DNA of 44,893 nt from Sinorhizobium fredii USDA 205 (GCF_001461695.1 NZ_AUTC01000158.1:1-44893), one strand, 5' to 3'; positions 17,638-26,949 are shown, counted from the stretch's first letter. Notes: a model not told the origin generated them from the letters alone. Made by a program: numbers and translations.

Positions 17638-19365
17638 ATGACGGTCCACAACGCCGATATCGCTGCTCTGTTCAATCGAATGGCAGACCTGCTCGAAATC
17701 GAGGCTGCCAATCCGTTCCGTATCCGCGCCTACAGGCGGGCGGCGTCCACCATCGAGGACCTTCCTGAGAATGTCGCACAGATGATGGCGGAAGGACGCT
17801 CCCTCTCGGACCTGCCCGGCATCGGCGAAGACCTTGCCGGCAAGATCGCCGAGTTCGTGGAGACCGGCCATTTGAAATCGCTGGAGGAGGTCGAGGCACG
17901 CACGCCCTCAGCTCTTGCCGCATTGACGGCGATACCCGGCCTCGGTCCCAAGCGAGTGCATGTGCTGCATCAAAGCCTCGGAATTACGACACTCGAGCAA
18001 CTGGCAAAGGCGGCACGGGAGCACAGGGTCAGAGAACTACCCCGCTTCAGCGCTGCTATCGAAACCAAGATCCTCGATGAGATTGCAAAGCACCGAACCG
18101 CCGAAAAGCGCTTCAAGATCTCGACCGCCGAGGATTTCGCGAGAGGCTTGGTAGATTACCTGAGGTCCGCTCTGGGCATCACCCAGACCTTAGTGGCCGG
18201 CAGCTTTCGACGCCGGAAGGAGACCGTCGGCGATCTCGACGTCCTCGCCACCTGTGCCGATGGTCCAGCCGCGATCGAGCACTTCGTAGCTTACGACGAG
18301 GTCGAGACGGTGCTGTCGAAGGGCCCAACCCGATCGACAGTGCTCCTGAAGGCCGGCATTCAGGTCGACCTGAGGGTTGTTGCAGAGGAAAGCTATGGAG
18401 CGGCCTTGCACTATTTCACCGGCTCGAAAGCCCACAATATCGCCGTGCGGAAGAGGATCCAGGATAAAGGCTGGAAGCTGAACGAATATGGCATCTTCGA
18501 CGGTGAGAAGAGAATTGGCGGCCGCACCGAAGAGGAAGTTTTCCGGGCTGCCGACCTGCCCTATATCGAGCCCGAACTGCGCGAAGACCGCGGCGAGATC
18601 GAGGCGGCCCTTGCCGGCAAATTGCCCCGCCTGGTCTGGCTGCAGGACATCAAAGGCGACCTGCACACCCATACGCGCGCCTCGGATGGCAAGAGCGAGC
18701 TTGCCGAAATGGCCGCGGCCGCTCAGGCCCTCGGCTACGAATATCTGGCCGTCAGCGACCATTCCAGACATGCCACCGTGGCACACGGGCTCGATCCGAA
18801 ACGCCTGGCGGCTCAACTCGATGAGATTGACAAGCTCAATGACGGATATGATGGTTTCCGGCTGCTGAAGTCTTGCGAGGTCGACATTCTCGCCGACGGC
18901 AAGCTCGACCTGCCAGATAGTATCCTGAAACGACTCGACTTCACTGTCTGCGCCGTTCACTACCAGTTCAACCTTGGCATCGAGGAACAGACGCAGAGAA
19001 TTCTCCGTGCGATGGACAACCGCTATTTCAATATCCTCGCACATCCGACCGGGCGGCTGCTCGGAGAACGGCCGGGCTATGCGGTGGATATGGACCGCAT
19101 CATCTCGGCCGCCAGGGAGCGCGGCTGCTTTCTTGAGGTCAACGCGCATCCGACGCGCCTCGACCTTGATGACGTCCATTGCCGGCAAGCCAAGCAGATC
19201 GGCGTGAAGCTGGCGATCTCCACGGATGCGCACTCGACCATGGGTCTTCGCGCAATGCGCTACGGCGTCGACCAGGCGCGGCGAGGCTGGATCGAGGCGG
19301 ACGACGTCCTGAACACGCGCTCCTGGGGAGAGCTTAAGAAGCTGCTGTCGAGAAGAGGCCTTTGA
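17638..19365 (+). CDS. polX: DNA polymerase X with PHP domain
   Basis: 575-aa family X DNA polymerase/3'-5' exonuclease for gap filling in base-excision repair. Helix-hairpin-helix motifs occur at LSDLPGIGEDLAGKI (56-70) and AIPGLGPKR (98-106). The nucleotidyltransferase active site is GSF at 188-190 with Asp 199 and 201 (VGDLDVL) and Asp 244 (VDLRV). The C-terminal PHP domain begins DLHTHTRASDG (341-351) and has further metal ligands in SDHS, HP and STDAH. ATG at 17638 starts the family N-terminus; the frame is open further upstream without homology. There is no ribosome site before it, and the box at 17590 predicts a transcript starting at or next to the ATG, so it may be leaderless. Confidence 0.92.
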   Translation: MTVHNADIAALFNRMADLLEIEAANPFRIRAYRRAASTIEDLPENVAQMMAEGRSLSDLPGIGEDLAGKIAEFVETGHLKSLEEVEARTPSALAALTAIPGLGPKRVHVLHQSLGITTLEQLAKAAREHRVRELPRFSAAIETKILDEIAKHRTAEKRFKISTAEDFARGLVDYLRSALGITQTLVAGSFRRRKETVGDLDVLATCADGPAAIEHFVAYDEVETVLSKGPTRSTVLLKAGIQVDLRVVAEESYGAALHYFTGSKAHNIAVRKRIQDKGWKLNEYGIFDGEKRIGGRTEEEVFRAADLPYIEPELREDRGEIEAALAGKLPRLVWLQDIKGDLHTHTRASDGKSELAEMAAAAQALGYEYLAVSDHSRHATVAHGLDPKRLAAQLDEIDKLNDGYDGFRLLKSCEVDILADGKLDLPDSILKRLDFTVCAVHYQFNLGIEEQTQRILRAMDNRYFNILAHPTGRLLGERPGYAVDMDRIISAARERGCFLEVNAHPTRLDLDDVHCRQAKQIGVKLAISTDAHSTMGLRAMRYGVDQARRGWIEADDVLNTRSWGELKKLLSRRGL

Positions 19366-19410
19366 GGCTTCATCATTCCGCCGACTAGTTCCCGGCCATG
19401 TCGAAGTTCA

Positions 19411-19424
19411 TTGATGCCGATCAA
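19411..19424. promoter_or_regulatory. FixK/FNR box for cysQ
   Basis: TTGATGCCGATCAA, a strict match. The predicted start near 19459 gives a 33-nt leader to 19492. Confidence 0.8.
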
Positions 19425-19491
19425 CAAGCGCAAGCGGGTTGCGCGTAAAATCAGTGCAATTGCGAAGTAACCGAAGATTGAGGCACGGACT

Positions 19492-20355
19492 GTGGATGAT
19501 ACTGCACGCAGAGATCTCGTCGAAGGACTGTTGCCCCTTGTGAGGACGGCCGGAGCTGCCGTCCTGAGATCGCGAAACGCGGGTCTGGCAACACACCTCA
19601 AGCACGACAAGTCGCCCGTTACATCCGCGGACATCGGAAGCGAAGCAGTCATCCGACGGGGCTGCTCTCTTCTTTTCCCGGCTATTCCGATGATCAGTGA
19701 AGAGCGGGCGCCCGCTCTCGAATCGAGCTTTGAGATTCCACCCCTCTGCTTCCTCGTCGATCCACTGGATGGCACCAAGGAGTTCATCGCCGGGCGTAGC
19801 GAATTTACAGTCAACATAGCGCTCGTTGAAAACGGCGTAGCGACGGCCGGTGTGATCTTCGCCCCAGCCCTTGATCGGCTATATGTTGCCGCTGGTCCGC
19901 GCATGGCGTTCATGATCGATGAGAACGGCCGCCGCATCAGGCTCGACGGAATGCCCCACGATCACTCTCATCCGATTGTTCTCGCCAGCCGTTCTCATTT
20001 GGATGAACAGACCGCGGCGCTCGTTGCTCAATGGCAACCCTGTATTATCAAGCAGCTAGGCTCTTCCCTCAAATTTGCCTTAATCGCCGCCGGTGAGGCC
20101 GATGTTTACCCTCGACTTTCACCAACGATGATATGGGACAGTGCCGCTGGTCAGGCTTTGATCGAAGCTACCGGTGGCGTGGTGCTTCGTCCAAACGGTT
20201 CTCCGCTCGTCTATTGCGGCAGCCTTATAAATCGGGGCTTTGTTGCCGCACGGACGCGATCTCTCGCAGCAAAGGCGCTGGCGTCGATCGATTCCGAGCG
20301 ACAGGCGAGATTGCCCGTTTCCAATCCCCTGACCGAGGAAAGTTCCAGACGATGA
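19492..20355 (+). CDS. cysQ: 3'(2'),5'-bisphosphate nucleotidase CysQ
   Basis: 287-aa magnesium-dependent phosphatase of the inositol-monophosphatase fold. It hydrolyses PAP/PAPS-type nucleotides produced in sulfate assimilation and carrier-protein phosphopantetheinylation. Metal-binding motifs are SEE (MISEERAP), DPLDGTKEF and WDSAAGQAL. All are intact and the length is normal. The start is GTG at 19492 with only a weak GGCACGGA ribosome site. The host-attachment gene follows after 17 bases, so the two are co-transcribed under the box at 19411. PAP recycling would suit the several carrier proteins here (inference). Confidence 0.9.
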   Translation: MDDTARRDLVEGLLPLVRTAGAAVLRSRNAGLATHLKHDKSPVTSADIGSEAVIRRGCSLLFPAIPMISEERAPALESSFEIPPLCFLVDPLDGTKEFIAGRSEFTVNIALVENGVATAGVIFAPALDRLYVAAGPRMAFMIDENGRRIRLDGMPHDHSHPIVLASRSHLDEQTAALVAQWQPCIIKQLGSSLKFALIAAGEADVYPRLSPTMIWDSAAGQALIEATGGVVLRPNGSPLVYCGSLINRGFVAARTRSLAAKALASIDSERQARLPVSNPLTEESSRR

Positions 20356-20372
20356 AAGCGAGGTAGACGATC

Positions 20373-20819
20373 ATGTCAACAGCAACAATTGCGCACAACA
20401 GCTGGGTTCTTGTGTGCGACGGAGCCAAGGCCCTGATCCTTCGCAACAAGGGTGATCAAGAACTGCTCAATCTCGTTCCGGTCGAGATCTTTTCCGGACA
20501 TCAACCGCCGACGCGGGATCTCGGAACGGACCGCCAAGGCCGCGTCTACCAGTCGCAAGGCGGCGCGCGAAGCTCGATGCAGGAAACGGACTGGCACGAC
20601 GAGGCCGAAGTGACGTTTCTGGTGCAGGTCGCCGAAAAATTGAGTGGCTTGGTGCGCCATAAAGATATCGCGAACGTGGTTCTTGTCGCCCCGCCGCGCG
20701 TGCTTGGAATCCTGCGGAAGCGATTGGATCCCTCGACACGTGCAGCAGTAGCCACCGAAGTGGCCAAGGATCTGGTAAAGTTTCCAATTCCGGAGATCGA
20801 GCGCTATCTCTCGGAGTAG
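20373..20819 (+). CDS. Host-attachment family protein, copy 1
   Basis: 148-aa member of the family named for host-cell attachment (Host_attach), a fold related to archaeo-eukaryotic release-factor domains. Features are SWVLVCDGAKALILRN at the N-terminus, a conserved TRDLGTDRQGRVYQSQGG linker, VVLVAPPRVLGILRKRL and a C-terminal DLVKFPIPEIERYLSE. No signal peptide or membrane segment is present, so a cytosolic role is more likely than adhesion. ATG at 20373 lies 17 bases after cysQ with GAGG upstream. A close paralogue is at 28921, and the two share most residues in the linker and the C-terminal half. Confidence 0.88.
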   Translation: MSTATIAHNSWVLVCDGAKALILRNKGDQELLNLVPVEIFSGHQPPTRDLGTDRQGRVYQSQGGARSSMQETDWHDEAEVTFLVQVAEKLSGLVRHKDIANVVLVAPPRVLGILRKRLDPSTRAAVATEVAKDLVKFPIPEIERYLSE

Positions 20820-21109
20820 CATTGGCCAAATGTATTATCGCGGAGCGCACGCGCGAGGCGGCTATGCTATAAGGAATATCGCCATGCAGATGGGCCGATG
20901 ACAGATGCGTCGTGCGGCTGAACCAGCGATAACCGGAGGTCTGCCCGCGCGGCGAACTGAAGAGTCTGGATAAGCACTCGATAGAGGCTGCAATCGGGAG
21001 ACTTGGAGTTAATGGCAAATTCGGGTTCTCGCGTCACCGCGCGAGTCGGCCGCAGGATCGCTTGTGTGAAATGCGTCAGCGATGCTTGCCCTCAAAGACC
21101 TGCCTCAAT

Positions 21110-23020
21110 TTATGGGCGCGGTTTCACACGCGCGGGACCGACGGGCCGAGTTGTCAGATTTGCCAAAGGAGTTTTTGTAACAGCACCGTCTGCAATAACG
21201 AGCACGCTGTCGTAGAACTCTTCGCCGCTTGCAGATTTCGGAGGCGTGGCATCGTGCATGACACTGATCACTGTGGCGCCGCGACAATGATCTCGGATGG
21301 CTTGGTGAAACGCGACCGTCGCCTCGCCATCGAGGGCGCTGGTCGGCTCGTCCAGAAACAAAAGCCCTGGGCGCAGCAGAAGGATCCGTGCCAGAACGAG
21401 CCGTTGCTTCTGACCGCCAGAAAGAAGCTGGTCCCAGCTTTGATTGTCCCGCCCCTCCATGGCGAGGTCGCTGACGAAATCCGCAAGGCCGGCTCTACTC
21501 AGCGCTGCGGCGGCTTCCGCTTCCGAATGAGCTTCAATGGCATCGGACAGGCATATCAGTGCCTTCAGCGATACTGGCGGCAGATGAATATCTTGCGCGG
21601 CATAGAGCGTTCGCACGTTCCTCGGCATCACGATCGCGCCACGGCCATGCGGCCAGAGACCGTTGATAGCTTTGAGCAACGATGACTTGCCGCTCCCCGA
21701 GTCGCCAACGAGAAGAGTCCATTCGCCGCATTTGACGTGGAGGTTCCCGGCGGTGACGAAGGGTTCGTCATCGCCGGGGTGCATAAGTTCAAGCTGCTGG
21801 ATCGTCAAACCGAACTGTGGATCCTGCTGGTCGTAACGCAACTCGGAGTGGCCGGTACGGGCATAGAACTCGCGCGGTTGCTGCGCGTCTTCGATCGCCT
21901 TTGCCAGGTCGGTTATGCGTGTTGCGTTTGCCCTCAGTCTCGCGATGTCCGGCATGACGTGTATGAACCACGAGCAATCGTTGATGATCGCGTTGGCCAG
22001 CTCGGCGCCGGTGATGTAGGCCTGTAGGCTGATCCTGTTCTCTACATAGGGGAGAAGCCCGGGCGCGTAGGCGACGAGGCGCGAGCCGAAGAAGTTGTAG
22101 ACAAGCTCGAAACCCATATAGATCGCCGTCAGGATGTTGAGATTCGCCCAGGTGTGGTCGACGTCGAGGTAGCGCCGCCGATGGAGACCTCTTTGTGCTC
22201 CCTCCCCCTTGGCTGCAGCGACGTGGAAGCTGCGGTGGAGAAGCGTCGCCAGGTCGCGACGGTAACTGCCCTCCGCCGATTGCATTCTGACATCCAGCCT
22301 CTGTTGGATCTCTCCGAGCTTCGCTGCCAGCAACGTGCTGATGGGGACGTAGGCGACGACGGCAGCAACAGTCAGACAGGCGCTGCCATAACTGCCGAGG
22401 AACTCCAATCCGCTGACCTCGGTCGAGGTCTCGATGATCTTGCCGCCGACAAAGAACAGCGACAGGGCCACGCCGGCGACACCTATGGCGAGGCCGATAG
22501 CGCCTCCGGTCATCCCTTTGATCGACTCCTGGATGCGCTGATCGATATTGTCTGGCACGGCAACCTTCGTCGGGACGGCCTCCGCCGCACCCTGCTGGAG
22601 GTGAAAATGCGTGTGATTGCTATCGAGCAGCGCATCGTTGAAGCGCCGATCGAGCCACGCGCGCCACTTGCGATGCAAGGTCGTCGAGAACAAGTGGCGG
22701 AAAGCAGTGAATCCCACTTCCCTGACCACGACGATCGTGGCCAAGCTTGCCGCGCTCGACAGAATGGTCTTAAGCGTCGTCGGGTTTTCCGGATGATGAA
22801 GAAAGGCGATCGCGCTCACAAGTTCGCCCGACGCTTCGGCGAACCAGACGCTGGCCATTGCCGACAAGGCGGTAAGCACGACAATGATCGCCGCCAGCCC
22901 CCAAGCCTCCTGCCATCGGTCGGAACGCCAATAGGCGAACATCAATCCCCAGAAGCTGCGCATTGAGGAGACAGAGGTTGAATGCGGCTGCTCGTCCAAC
23001 TTGCGGCTCGACCAAAGCAA
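21110..23020 (-). CDS. SbmA/BacA-like ABC transporter with fused ATPase
   Basis: About 636-aa half-transporter. An ABC_membrane_2-type domain (EAWGLAAIIVVLTALSA, then several helices, with the SAEGSYR and SWFIHVMP signatures) is fused to an ATPase with Walker A GDSGSGKS, signature LSGGQKQRL and Walker B LLFLDEPTSALD. Related YddA/BclA proteins import peptides and in rhizobia help bacteroids survive host peptides (established for BacA/BclA; transfer to this protein is inference). The frame is open to 23338, but residues there come from a duplicated promoter region. TTG at 23020 has GGGAGG five bases upstream and lies 51 bases after the start predicted from the box at 23106; ATG at 22963 is the alternative. 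Confidence 0.83.
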   Translation of the reverse strand: MLWSSRKLDEQPHSTSVSSMRSFWGLMFAYWRSDRWQEAWGLAAIIVVLTALSAMASVWFAEASGELVSAIAFLHHPENPTTLKTILSSAASLATIVVVREVGFTAFRHLFSTTLHRKWRAWLDRRFNDALLDSNHTHFHLQQGAAEAVPTKVAVPDNIDQRIQESIKGMTGGAIGLAIGVAGVALSLFFVGGKIIETSTEVSGLEFLGSYGSACLTVAAVVAYVPISTLLAAKLGEIQQRLDVRMQSAEGSYRRDLATLLHRSFHVAAAKGEGAQRGLHRRRYLDVDHTWANLNILTAIYMGFELVYNFFGSRLVAYAPGLLPYVENRISLQAYITGAELANAIINDCSWFIHVMPDIARLRANATRITDLAKAIEDAQQPREFYARTGHSELRYDQQDPQFGLTIQQLELMHPGDDEPFVTAGNLHVKCGEWTLLVGDSGSGKSSLLKAINGLWPHGRGAIVMPRNVRTLYAAQDIHLPPVSLKALICLSDAIEAHSEAEAAAALSRAGLADFVSDLAMEGRDNQSWDQLLSGGQKQRLVLARILLLRPGLLFLDEPTSALDGEATVAFHQAIRDHCRGATVISVMHDATPPKSASGEEFYDSVLVIADGAVTKTPLANLTTRPVGPARVKPRP

Positions 23021-23105
23021 CGCGTCCTCCCGAGGCGGTCTATCATGAAGAGCATATCTATTTTCCAAACGATTGTAGTGTGTATCACGCGGGTCGACGG
23101 AGAAA

Positions 23106-23119
23106 TTGATGCGGCTCAA
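23106..23119. promoter_or_regulatory. FixK/FNR-like box for the ABC transporter
   Basis: TTGATGCGGCTCAA (CTCAA variant). The predicted start near 23071 fits the TTG start at 23020. Confidence 0.6.
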
Positions 23120-23203
23120 TCGGAAGCGATAGTAAAATGGACGAATTAGCCTTCCTTGCCTGACAAGATCTTTCGCTACTGTCACCGCCAGGGCGGCCAA
23201 CGT

Positions 23204-23397
23204 GCAGGGCATGGAAGATCGGTCGCGGAAACGCCGACTGAGGTGTGCCGAAAAGGAACCGCGGATGCGGAAGATGAATTGCACAATCCCCATACTGCCG
23301 AGGAACTCGCGGCTGCTTTCGGTCTCTCGGATGAGCACGCCGACCTCCGTCCCCGCCCGTCTTGATATTCCTCAATGACTGACGGTCGGAAGATCGC
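23204..23397. repeat. Diverged BON-promoter repeat, copy A
   Basis: About 190 bp similar to 35719-35916. Shared blocks include GCAGGGCATGGAAGA, CCATACTGCC, GGTCTCTCGG and an identical CTTGATATTCCTCAATGACT carrying a FixK-like box. Its end also resembles the short copy near 33195. It lies immediately upstream of the BON gene at 23451. Confidence 0.8.
23362..23375. promoter_or_regulatory. FixK/FNR-like box for BON gene 1
   Basis: TTGATATTCCTCAA (CTCAA variant). The predicted start near 23410 gives a 41-nt leader to 23451. An identical copy is at 35886. Confidence 0.7.
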
Positions 23398-23450
23398 CGA
23401 TAATAAACCTGCGAGTTTTCGAAGGGCGCGTTTGCGCCAAGGGGGAGACG

Positions 23451-24113
23451 ATGAACGACGACATCCGTCTGCGTCAGGACATTCTGAACGAACTTGAATA
23501 CGAACCGAGCCTAGATGCCGCGAATATCGGTGTCATTGCCGAGGATGGCATCGTGACCTTAACGGGTCACGTGCTCAGCTATTCGGAAAGGCAAGCCGCG
23601 GTCGAGGCAGTCCAGAGGATAAGGGGCGTGCGCGCTATCGCGGACGATATCGAGGTACGGCTGCCGGAACACAAGAAGACTGCCGACGACGAGATCGCCA
23701 GCCGCGTCCTGAAAATCCTCGCCTGGCGAGCATCTATCACAGAGCCGAACGAGATCCAGGTCAAGGTGCGAAAGGGCCTGGTCACTTTGAGCGGCATGGT
23801 CGACCGGCACTTCCAGCGTTCGGCGGCCGAGAAGGCGGTGCGTGAACTCTCCGGGGTGACGGGCATAGTCAACCAGCTCAAGCTCCGCCCCCCTCGCGTG
23901 GAGGCCTCTGAGATCAGGCGCGGCATAGAAGAGGCGTTCAAACGCAATGCCGAGATCGAGGCTGAGAATATCGAGGTGGATGTTTCAGACGGTCACGTCA
24001 CATTGCGCGGAAGGGTGCAGAATCTGCGGGCGCAGGTGATGGCGAAACGAGCCGCTTGGTCGGCGCCCGGTGTGACTGCCGTCGATGATCAGTTGAGCGT
24101 GGTCGGCAACTGA
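23451..24113 (+). CDS. Triple BON-domain protein 1
   Basis: 220-aa protein made of three BON units (about 5-72, 78-147, 153-220), each with the DGxVTLxGxV turn: EDGIVTLTGHV, RKGLVTLSGMV and SDGHVTLRGRV. No signal peptide is visible, so it would be cytosolic unless exported another way, unlike OsmY. BON domains bind lipid or murein surfaces in known members. ATG at 23451 follows GGGGGAGACG. It has a second intact paralogue convergent at 24459, a frameshifted near-duplicate at 33279 and a distant frameshifted relative at 7410. Confidence 0.88.
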   Translation: MNDDIRLRQDILNELEYEPSLDAANIGVIAEDGIVTLTGHVLSYSERQAAVEAVQRIRGVRAIADDIEVRLPEHKKTADDEIASRVLKILAWRASITEPNEIQVKVRKGLVTLSGMVDRHFQRSAAEKAVRELSGVTGIVNQLKLRPPRVEASEIRRGIEEAFKRNAEIEAENIEVDVSDGHVTLRGRVQNLRAQVMAKRAAWSAPGVTAVDDQLSVVGN

Positions 24114-24115
24114 AT

Positions 24116-24458
24116 GTGAGATTTCATTGGGTAGTCATCCGGTCCGGGCTGGGAAAGCTGTGGTTGTCAAGCTGCAGTGATTGTCGGAGAGGAATGGCTG
24201 ACAAGATTATTGAGGCCGGTGTTCCAAGGCCCATGCGACGACTGAGTGGTGCTTCGCCCGGACGGTTCTCTCCTCGTCTTTTCGGGCAGTCGCAAGAATG
24301 AGGATTCCTTGCGGCACCAACTCAGTCTCTCCAGATCGCTCTGGCATTCATTGATGCGAAGCGATGAATTCACGGGGTGGTGCGATTCGCATGCTCGCCG
24401 CCGAAGGAAACAGTAGCGGCTGCGTGGCGCAGAATGAAGCGGTCCAGCCGCCCCGATC
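24116..24458. other. Intergenic region between convergent BON genes
   Basis: 343 bp without a supportable gene. At 24351-24364 lies TTGATGCGAAGCGA, which shares its left half with the boxes at 26763 and 34200 (TTGATGCGAATCAA) but has lost the right half. This may be a decayed promoter remnant. No clear terminator hairpin was recognised. Confidence 0.5.
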
Positions 24459-25106
24459 CTATGACACCGTTAGCTGATCTTCGACCTCCCTGACCCCCGG
24501 CGCCGACCACGCCGCCCGCTCGGCCGCACTGCGCTCAACCCAGGCATTCACCTTGCCCTTCAGAATGACTTTGTCGTTGAGGACGTCGACGCGGATCGCT
24601 TGAGCCTCAAGTTCGGCATTGCGCTTCAATGCATCTTCGATGCGCTTCTTCACATCCGAGGCTGACGCAGGTGGCTTTACTTCGATGCTATTGTTTACGC
24701 CGACGACGCCTGCGAGGTTACGCACGGCATCCGCAGCCGCGGTCCTTTGGTAGTGCCAGCCGACCTTCCCCGTCAACGTGACCCATCCCTGCCGGACCTT
24801 TACCTGCACGGAGTCTTTCGGCACCGCGGTGTTCCAGCTGATGGTGTTGAGCGCCCGCTTCGCGATCTCGTCGTCGGCTGTCCTATTGGCGCCGAAGGGC
24901 CGGACCTCAATTTCCTGGGCGATGCCTCTGACCCCCTTGACCCTTCGGACGACATCTTCGGCGGTGGCCCTCTGGGCATAGGTCGGCACGTGTCCCGTGA
25001 GTGTGACGACCCCGTCTTCGACAGCGACGCCGATATTGGCGGCATCGATGCTCGGCTCGAATTCGAGTTCATCAATGATGTCTTGTCTCAAAATGATGTC
25101 GTCCAT
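24459..25106 (-). CDS. Triple BON-domain protein 2
   Basis: 215-aa paralogue of the convergent protein at 23451, with three BON units. Turns read EDGVVTLTGHV, RQGWVTLTGKV and LNDKVILKGKV, and the ending WSAPGVREVEDQLTVS matches its relatives. The N-terminus DDIILRQDIIDELEFEPSIDAANIGV is shared too. ATG at 25106 follows GGAGGTTACGAC; the frame is open to 25319 without homology. The strict box at 25167 gives a 26-nt leader. No signal peptide is seen. Role unknown beyond an envelope-stress guess. Confidence 0.88.
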   Translation of the reverse strand: MDDIILRQDIIDELEFEPSIDAANIGVAVEDGVVTLTGHVPTYAQRATAEDVVRRVKGVRGIAQEIEVRPFGANRTADDEIAKRALNTISWNTAVPKDSVQVKVRQGWVTLTGKVGWHYQRTAAADAVRNLAGVVGVNNSIEVKPPASASDVKKRIEDALKRNAELEAQAIRVDVLNDKVILKGKVNAWVERSAAERAAWSAPGVREVEDQLTVS

Positions 25107-25166
25107 GTCGTAACCTCCTCTTGGCGACTTGACGTCCCAATCGTAGCGGCGTCGAGATTTCACGCA

Positions 25167-25180
25167 TTGACGCGCATCAA
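25167..25180. promoter_or_regulatory. FixK/FNR box for BON gene 2
   Basis: TTGACGCGCATCAA, a strict match. The predicted start near 25132 leaves 26 nt to the ATG at 25106. Confidence 0.8.
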
Positions 25181-25266
25181 TTGCTGGACCGGCAGGCGAT
25201 AGACACTGTGACATCCCTGTCGCAAAACCTGAGAAATATCGATGCGAACGATCGCCCCACGCGCCA

Positions 25267-26640
25267 TTAGGGCCGAACGCGGCGACGGCGCCCCCCCGCC
25301 CATCCGAACCACAACCCAAGGAGCCTGGCCTCCTGTCTCTTTAAATCACTCTGCAGCTCGAGTATCACGCGGGCAATCTCATGCGCATCTCGATCAGCAT
25401 CGATCCGTTGCCATGTGATGCCGTCCGTGTCGGCGACAAGCTGTCGCGCGAGTACCTCCAAGTCGGCATCGGAGGGACTGACAGTCCTTGAGGCCACGCG
25501 CCGGCGCAGTAGTGACGCTTTCGCGTCGAGCCAGACCGCCGTGCATGGCACGCCGGCTTCACGCGCGACGGCCTCTATGCGCGCCCGGTTGGCCTCTCTG
25601 TCGAACACCGCATCGGCGACGACTGAGCCGCCGGCGCGCAGAATCGCGAGGGTGCGGCGCGCCATCTCGCCATAAACTTTCTCTGAGACTTCCGGGCGAT
25701 AGGCGGCTGGCCCAAGCCTTTCCTCGGCTTGAACGCCGTGCATTGCCTTGCGAATGCCGTCGCTTTCGACGATCCGCGCTCCAGGTGGCGACCCAGAACG
25801 TGGGGCCAACATCTCTGCCACCGTCGTTTTGCCTGAACCGCTGAGGCCGCCGATCACGATCAAACGCGCCGGCTTCATCACGATCAGAGAACGAGCGAGG
25901 TCGAAATAGGAGCGCGCCTCGGCGGCAAGTTTGTCCGTGGCCGCGGCGCTGCTTTCCTCGACCTGCGTGGCGATGACGTGGGCCCTCACCGCCGCGCGTA
26001 TGGCCATAAAATAGGGCAACAGCACGAAGCCCTCATCGTCATCCGTTGCATCAAGATATCGGTTGGCCACCAGATTTGCGAACTCGGGGAAGCCACGGTG
26101 CCACAGGTCCATGAGAAGAAAGGCAAGGTCGTAAAGCGTATCGACGGTGGCGATCTGATCGTTGAACTCGATGCAGTCGAAGAGCCGGGGCTCGTGGTTG
26201 ATCATGCAAATGTTGCGCAGATGCAGATCGCCATGGCACCTCCTGACCTTGCCGGCGACCTCGCGAGCATCGAGCAGCGATGCGTCAGCCGTGAGCCTCT
26301 TCTCGAACGCACGGTTGAAATCCTCAAGCTCGTGGGCTCCGAAGACCCGGCTGGTTGCAAAGCCGGCAGCGTTGATGCGAAGTACGCCGGCAATGTTCGC
26401 AGAACCGGAGCCCTGGTGAATGGTCGGAGCACCGCGATGAAAACGGGCGATCATGCGGGCTGCTCGGGTTATGAGCTCGGCGGTAAGACGACCGTCAACG
26501 GCCACCGCGCGCTTCATCTTAAATGCACGGTCACCGATCAGGAAAACATAGGAGATGTGCGTCTCGATCCTCTCGACCGCAGTAGCACCGCGAAGGTCCT
26601 GCAGAAACGTGATGACCTCCGATTGATCTTCGGCAAGCAT
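25267..26640 (-). CDS. APH-like kinase fused to P-loop kinase, N-lobe deleted
   Basis: 457-aa protein of the aminoglycoside-phosphotransferase-like/AAA kinase fusion family. The N-terminus IETHISYVFLIGDRAFKMKRAV (26-46) is typical, but the next stretch is absent. The chain goes straight to AVDGRLTAELITRAARMIARFH, so about 65 residues of the N-lobe (the LDF...RRAACEAELALN region of relatives) are gone in frame. The catalytic CHGDLHLRN and DCIEFND remain. The C-terminal kinase has an intact P-loop GGLSGSGKTT and a SRTVSPSDAD region. The APH half is probably inactive and the P-loop kinase possibly active. ATG at 26640 follows GAGGCGAG. The box at 26763 may drive it with an 88-nt leader. Confidence 0.82.
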   Translation of the reverse strand: MLAEDQSEVITFLQDLRGATAVERIETHISYVFLIGDRAFKMKRAVAVDGRLTAELITRAARMIARFHRGAPTIHQGSGSANIAGVLRINAAGFATSRVFGAHELEDFNRAFEKRLTADASLLDAREVAGKVRRCHGDLHLRNICMINHEPRLFDCIEFNDQIATVDTLYDLAFLLMDLWHRGFPEFANLVANRYLDATDDDEGFVLLPYFMAIRAAVRAHVIATQVEESSAAATDKLAAEARSYFDLARSLIVMKPARLIVIGGLSGSGKTTVAEMLAPRSGSPPGARIVESDGIRKAMHGVQAEERLGPAAYRPEVSEKVYGEMARRTLAILRAGGSVVADAVFDREANRARIEAVAREAGVPCTAVWLDAKASLLRRRVASRTVSPSDADLEVLARQLVADTDGITWQRIDADRDAHEIARVILELQSDLKRQEARLLGLWFGWAGGRRRRVRP

Positions 26641-26762
26641 GTTCTCGCCTCATCGTTCTTGGCGTGGGGACATTGCCTCGCGAACTCGAATTGCTGCCAC
26701 TTCGACTGTGCCAGTTCTTTACCGAATTTTGATCATCATGAATCCCATCAGATACCGCTTCA

Positions 26763-26776
26763 TTGATGCGAATCAA
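26763..26776. promoter_or_regulatory. FixK/FNR box, divergent position
   Basis: TTGATGCGAATCAA, a strict match identical to 34200-34213. Centred at 26769.5, it allows an 88-nt leader for the kinase fusion (minus) or 85 nt for the DUF3775 fragment (plus). Confidence 0.8.
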
Positions 26777-26895
26777 CGAATGGGGGTGCGGTGACGGTAA
26801 GATGAGTGTTTGTCCGGCTGCTCTCGCGATTAGCCAATCGTGCCCATCGGACAGCGAAGTCCGGAGATTCAGAATGGAGAATTGGAGACTTGGAG

Positions 26896-26949
26896 ATGAG
26901 TGAGGCCTGGAACCTGTCGATTTCGCCGGAGATGGTGTGTTACCTCATC
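26896..26949 (+). pseudogene. DUF3775 5' fragment
   Basis: ATG at 26896 behind GGAG begins MSEAWNLSISPEMVCYLI, matching the first 18 residues of the intact DUF3775 protein at 34304 with one change (K to M). Homology ends abruptly at about 26949, where IIKAREFDAK is replaced by unrelated GRFLLGRIM. The upstream box is also duplicated. A partial duplication or deletion of the DUF3775 unit explains it. Confidence 0.8.

Noticed and set aside
20376..20822. Long antisense frame opposite host-attachment copy 1 (also opposite copy 2 at 28903)
   Set aside because: It mirrors codon bias of the real gene; no ribosome site or recognisable domain.
21003..21215. 70-aa frame with possible GGAG before an ATG
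   Set aside because: It overlaps the ABC transporter 3' end and has no recognisable features; chance is likely.
23021..23338. N-terminal extension of the ABC transporter to 23338
   Set aside because: The same DNA recurs at 35719-35916 as part of a promoter repeat, and family homology starts near 22963; the extra residues are probably not translated.
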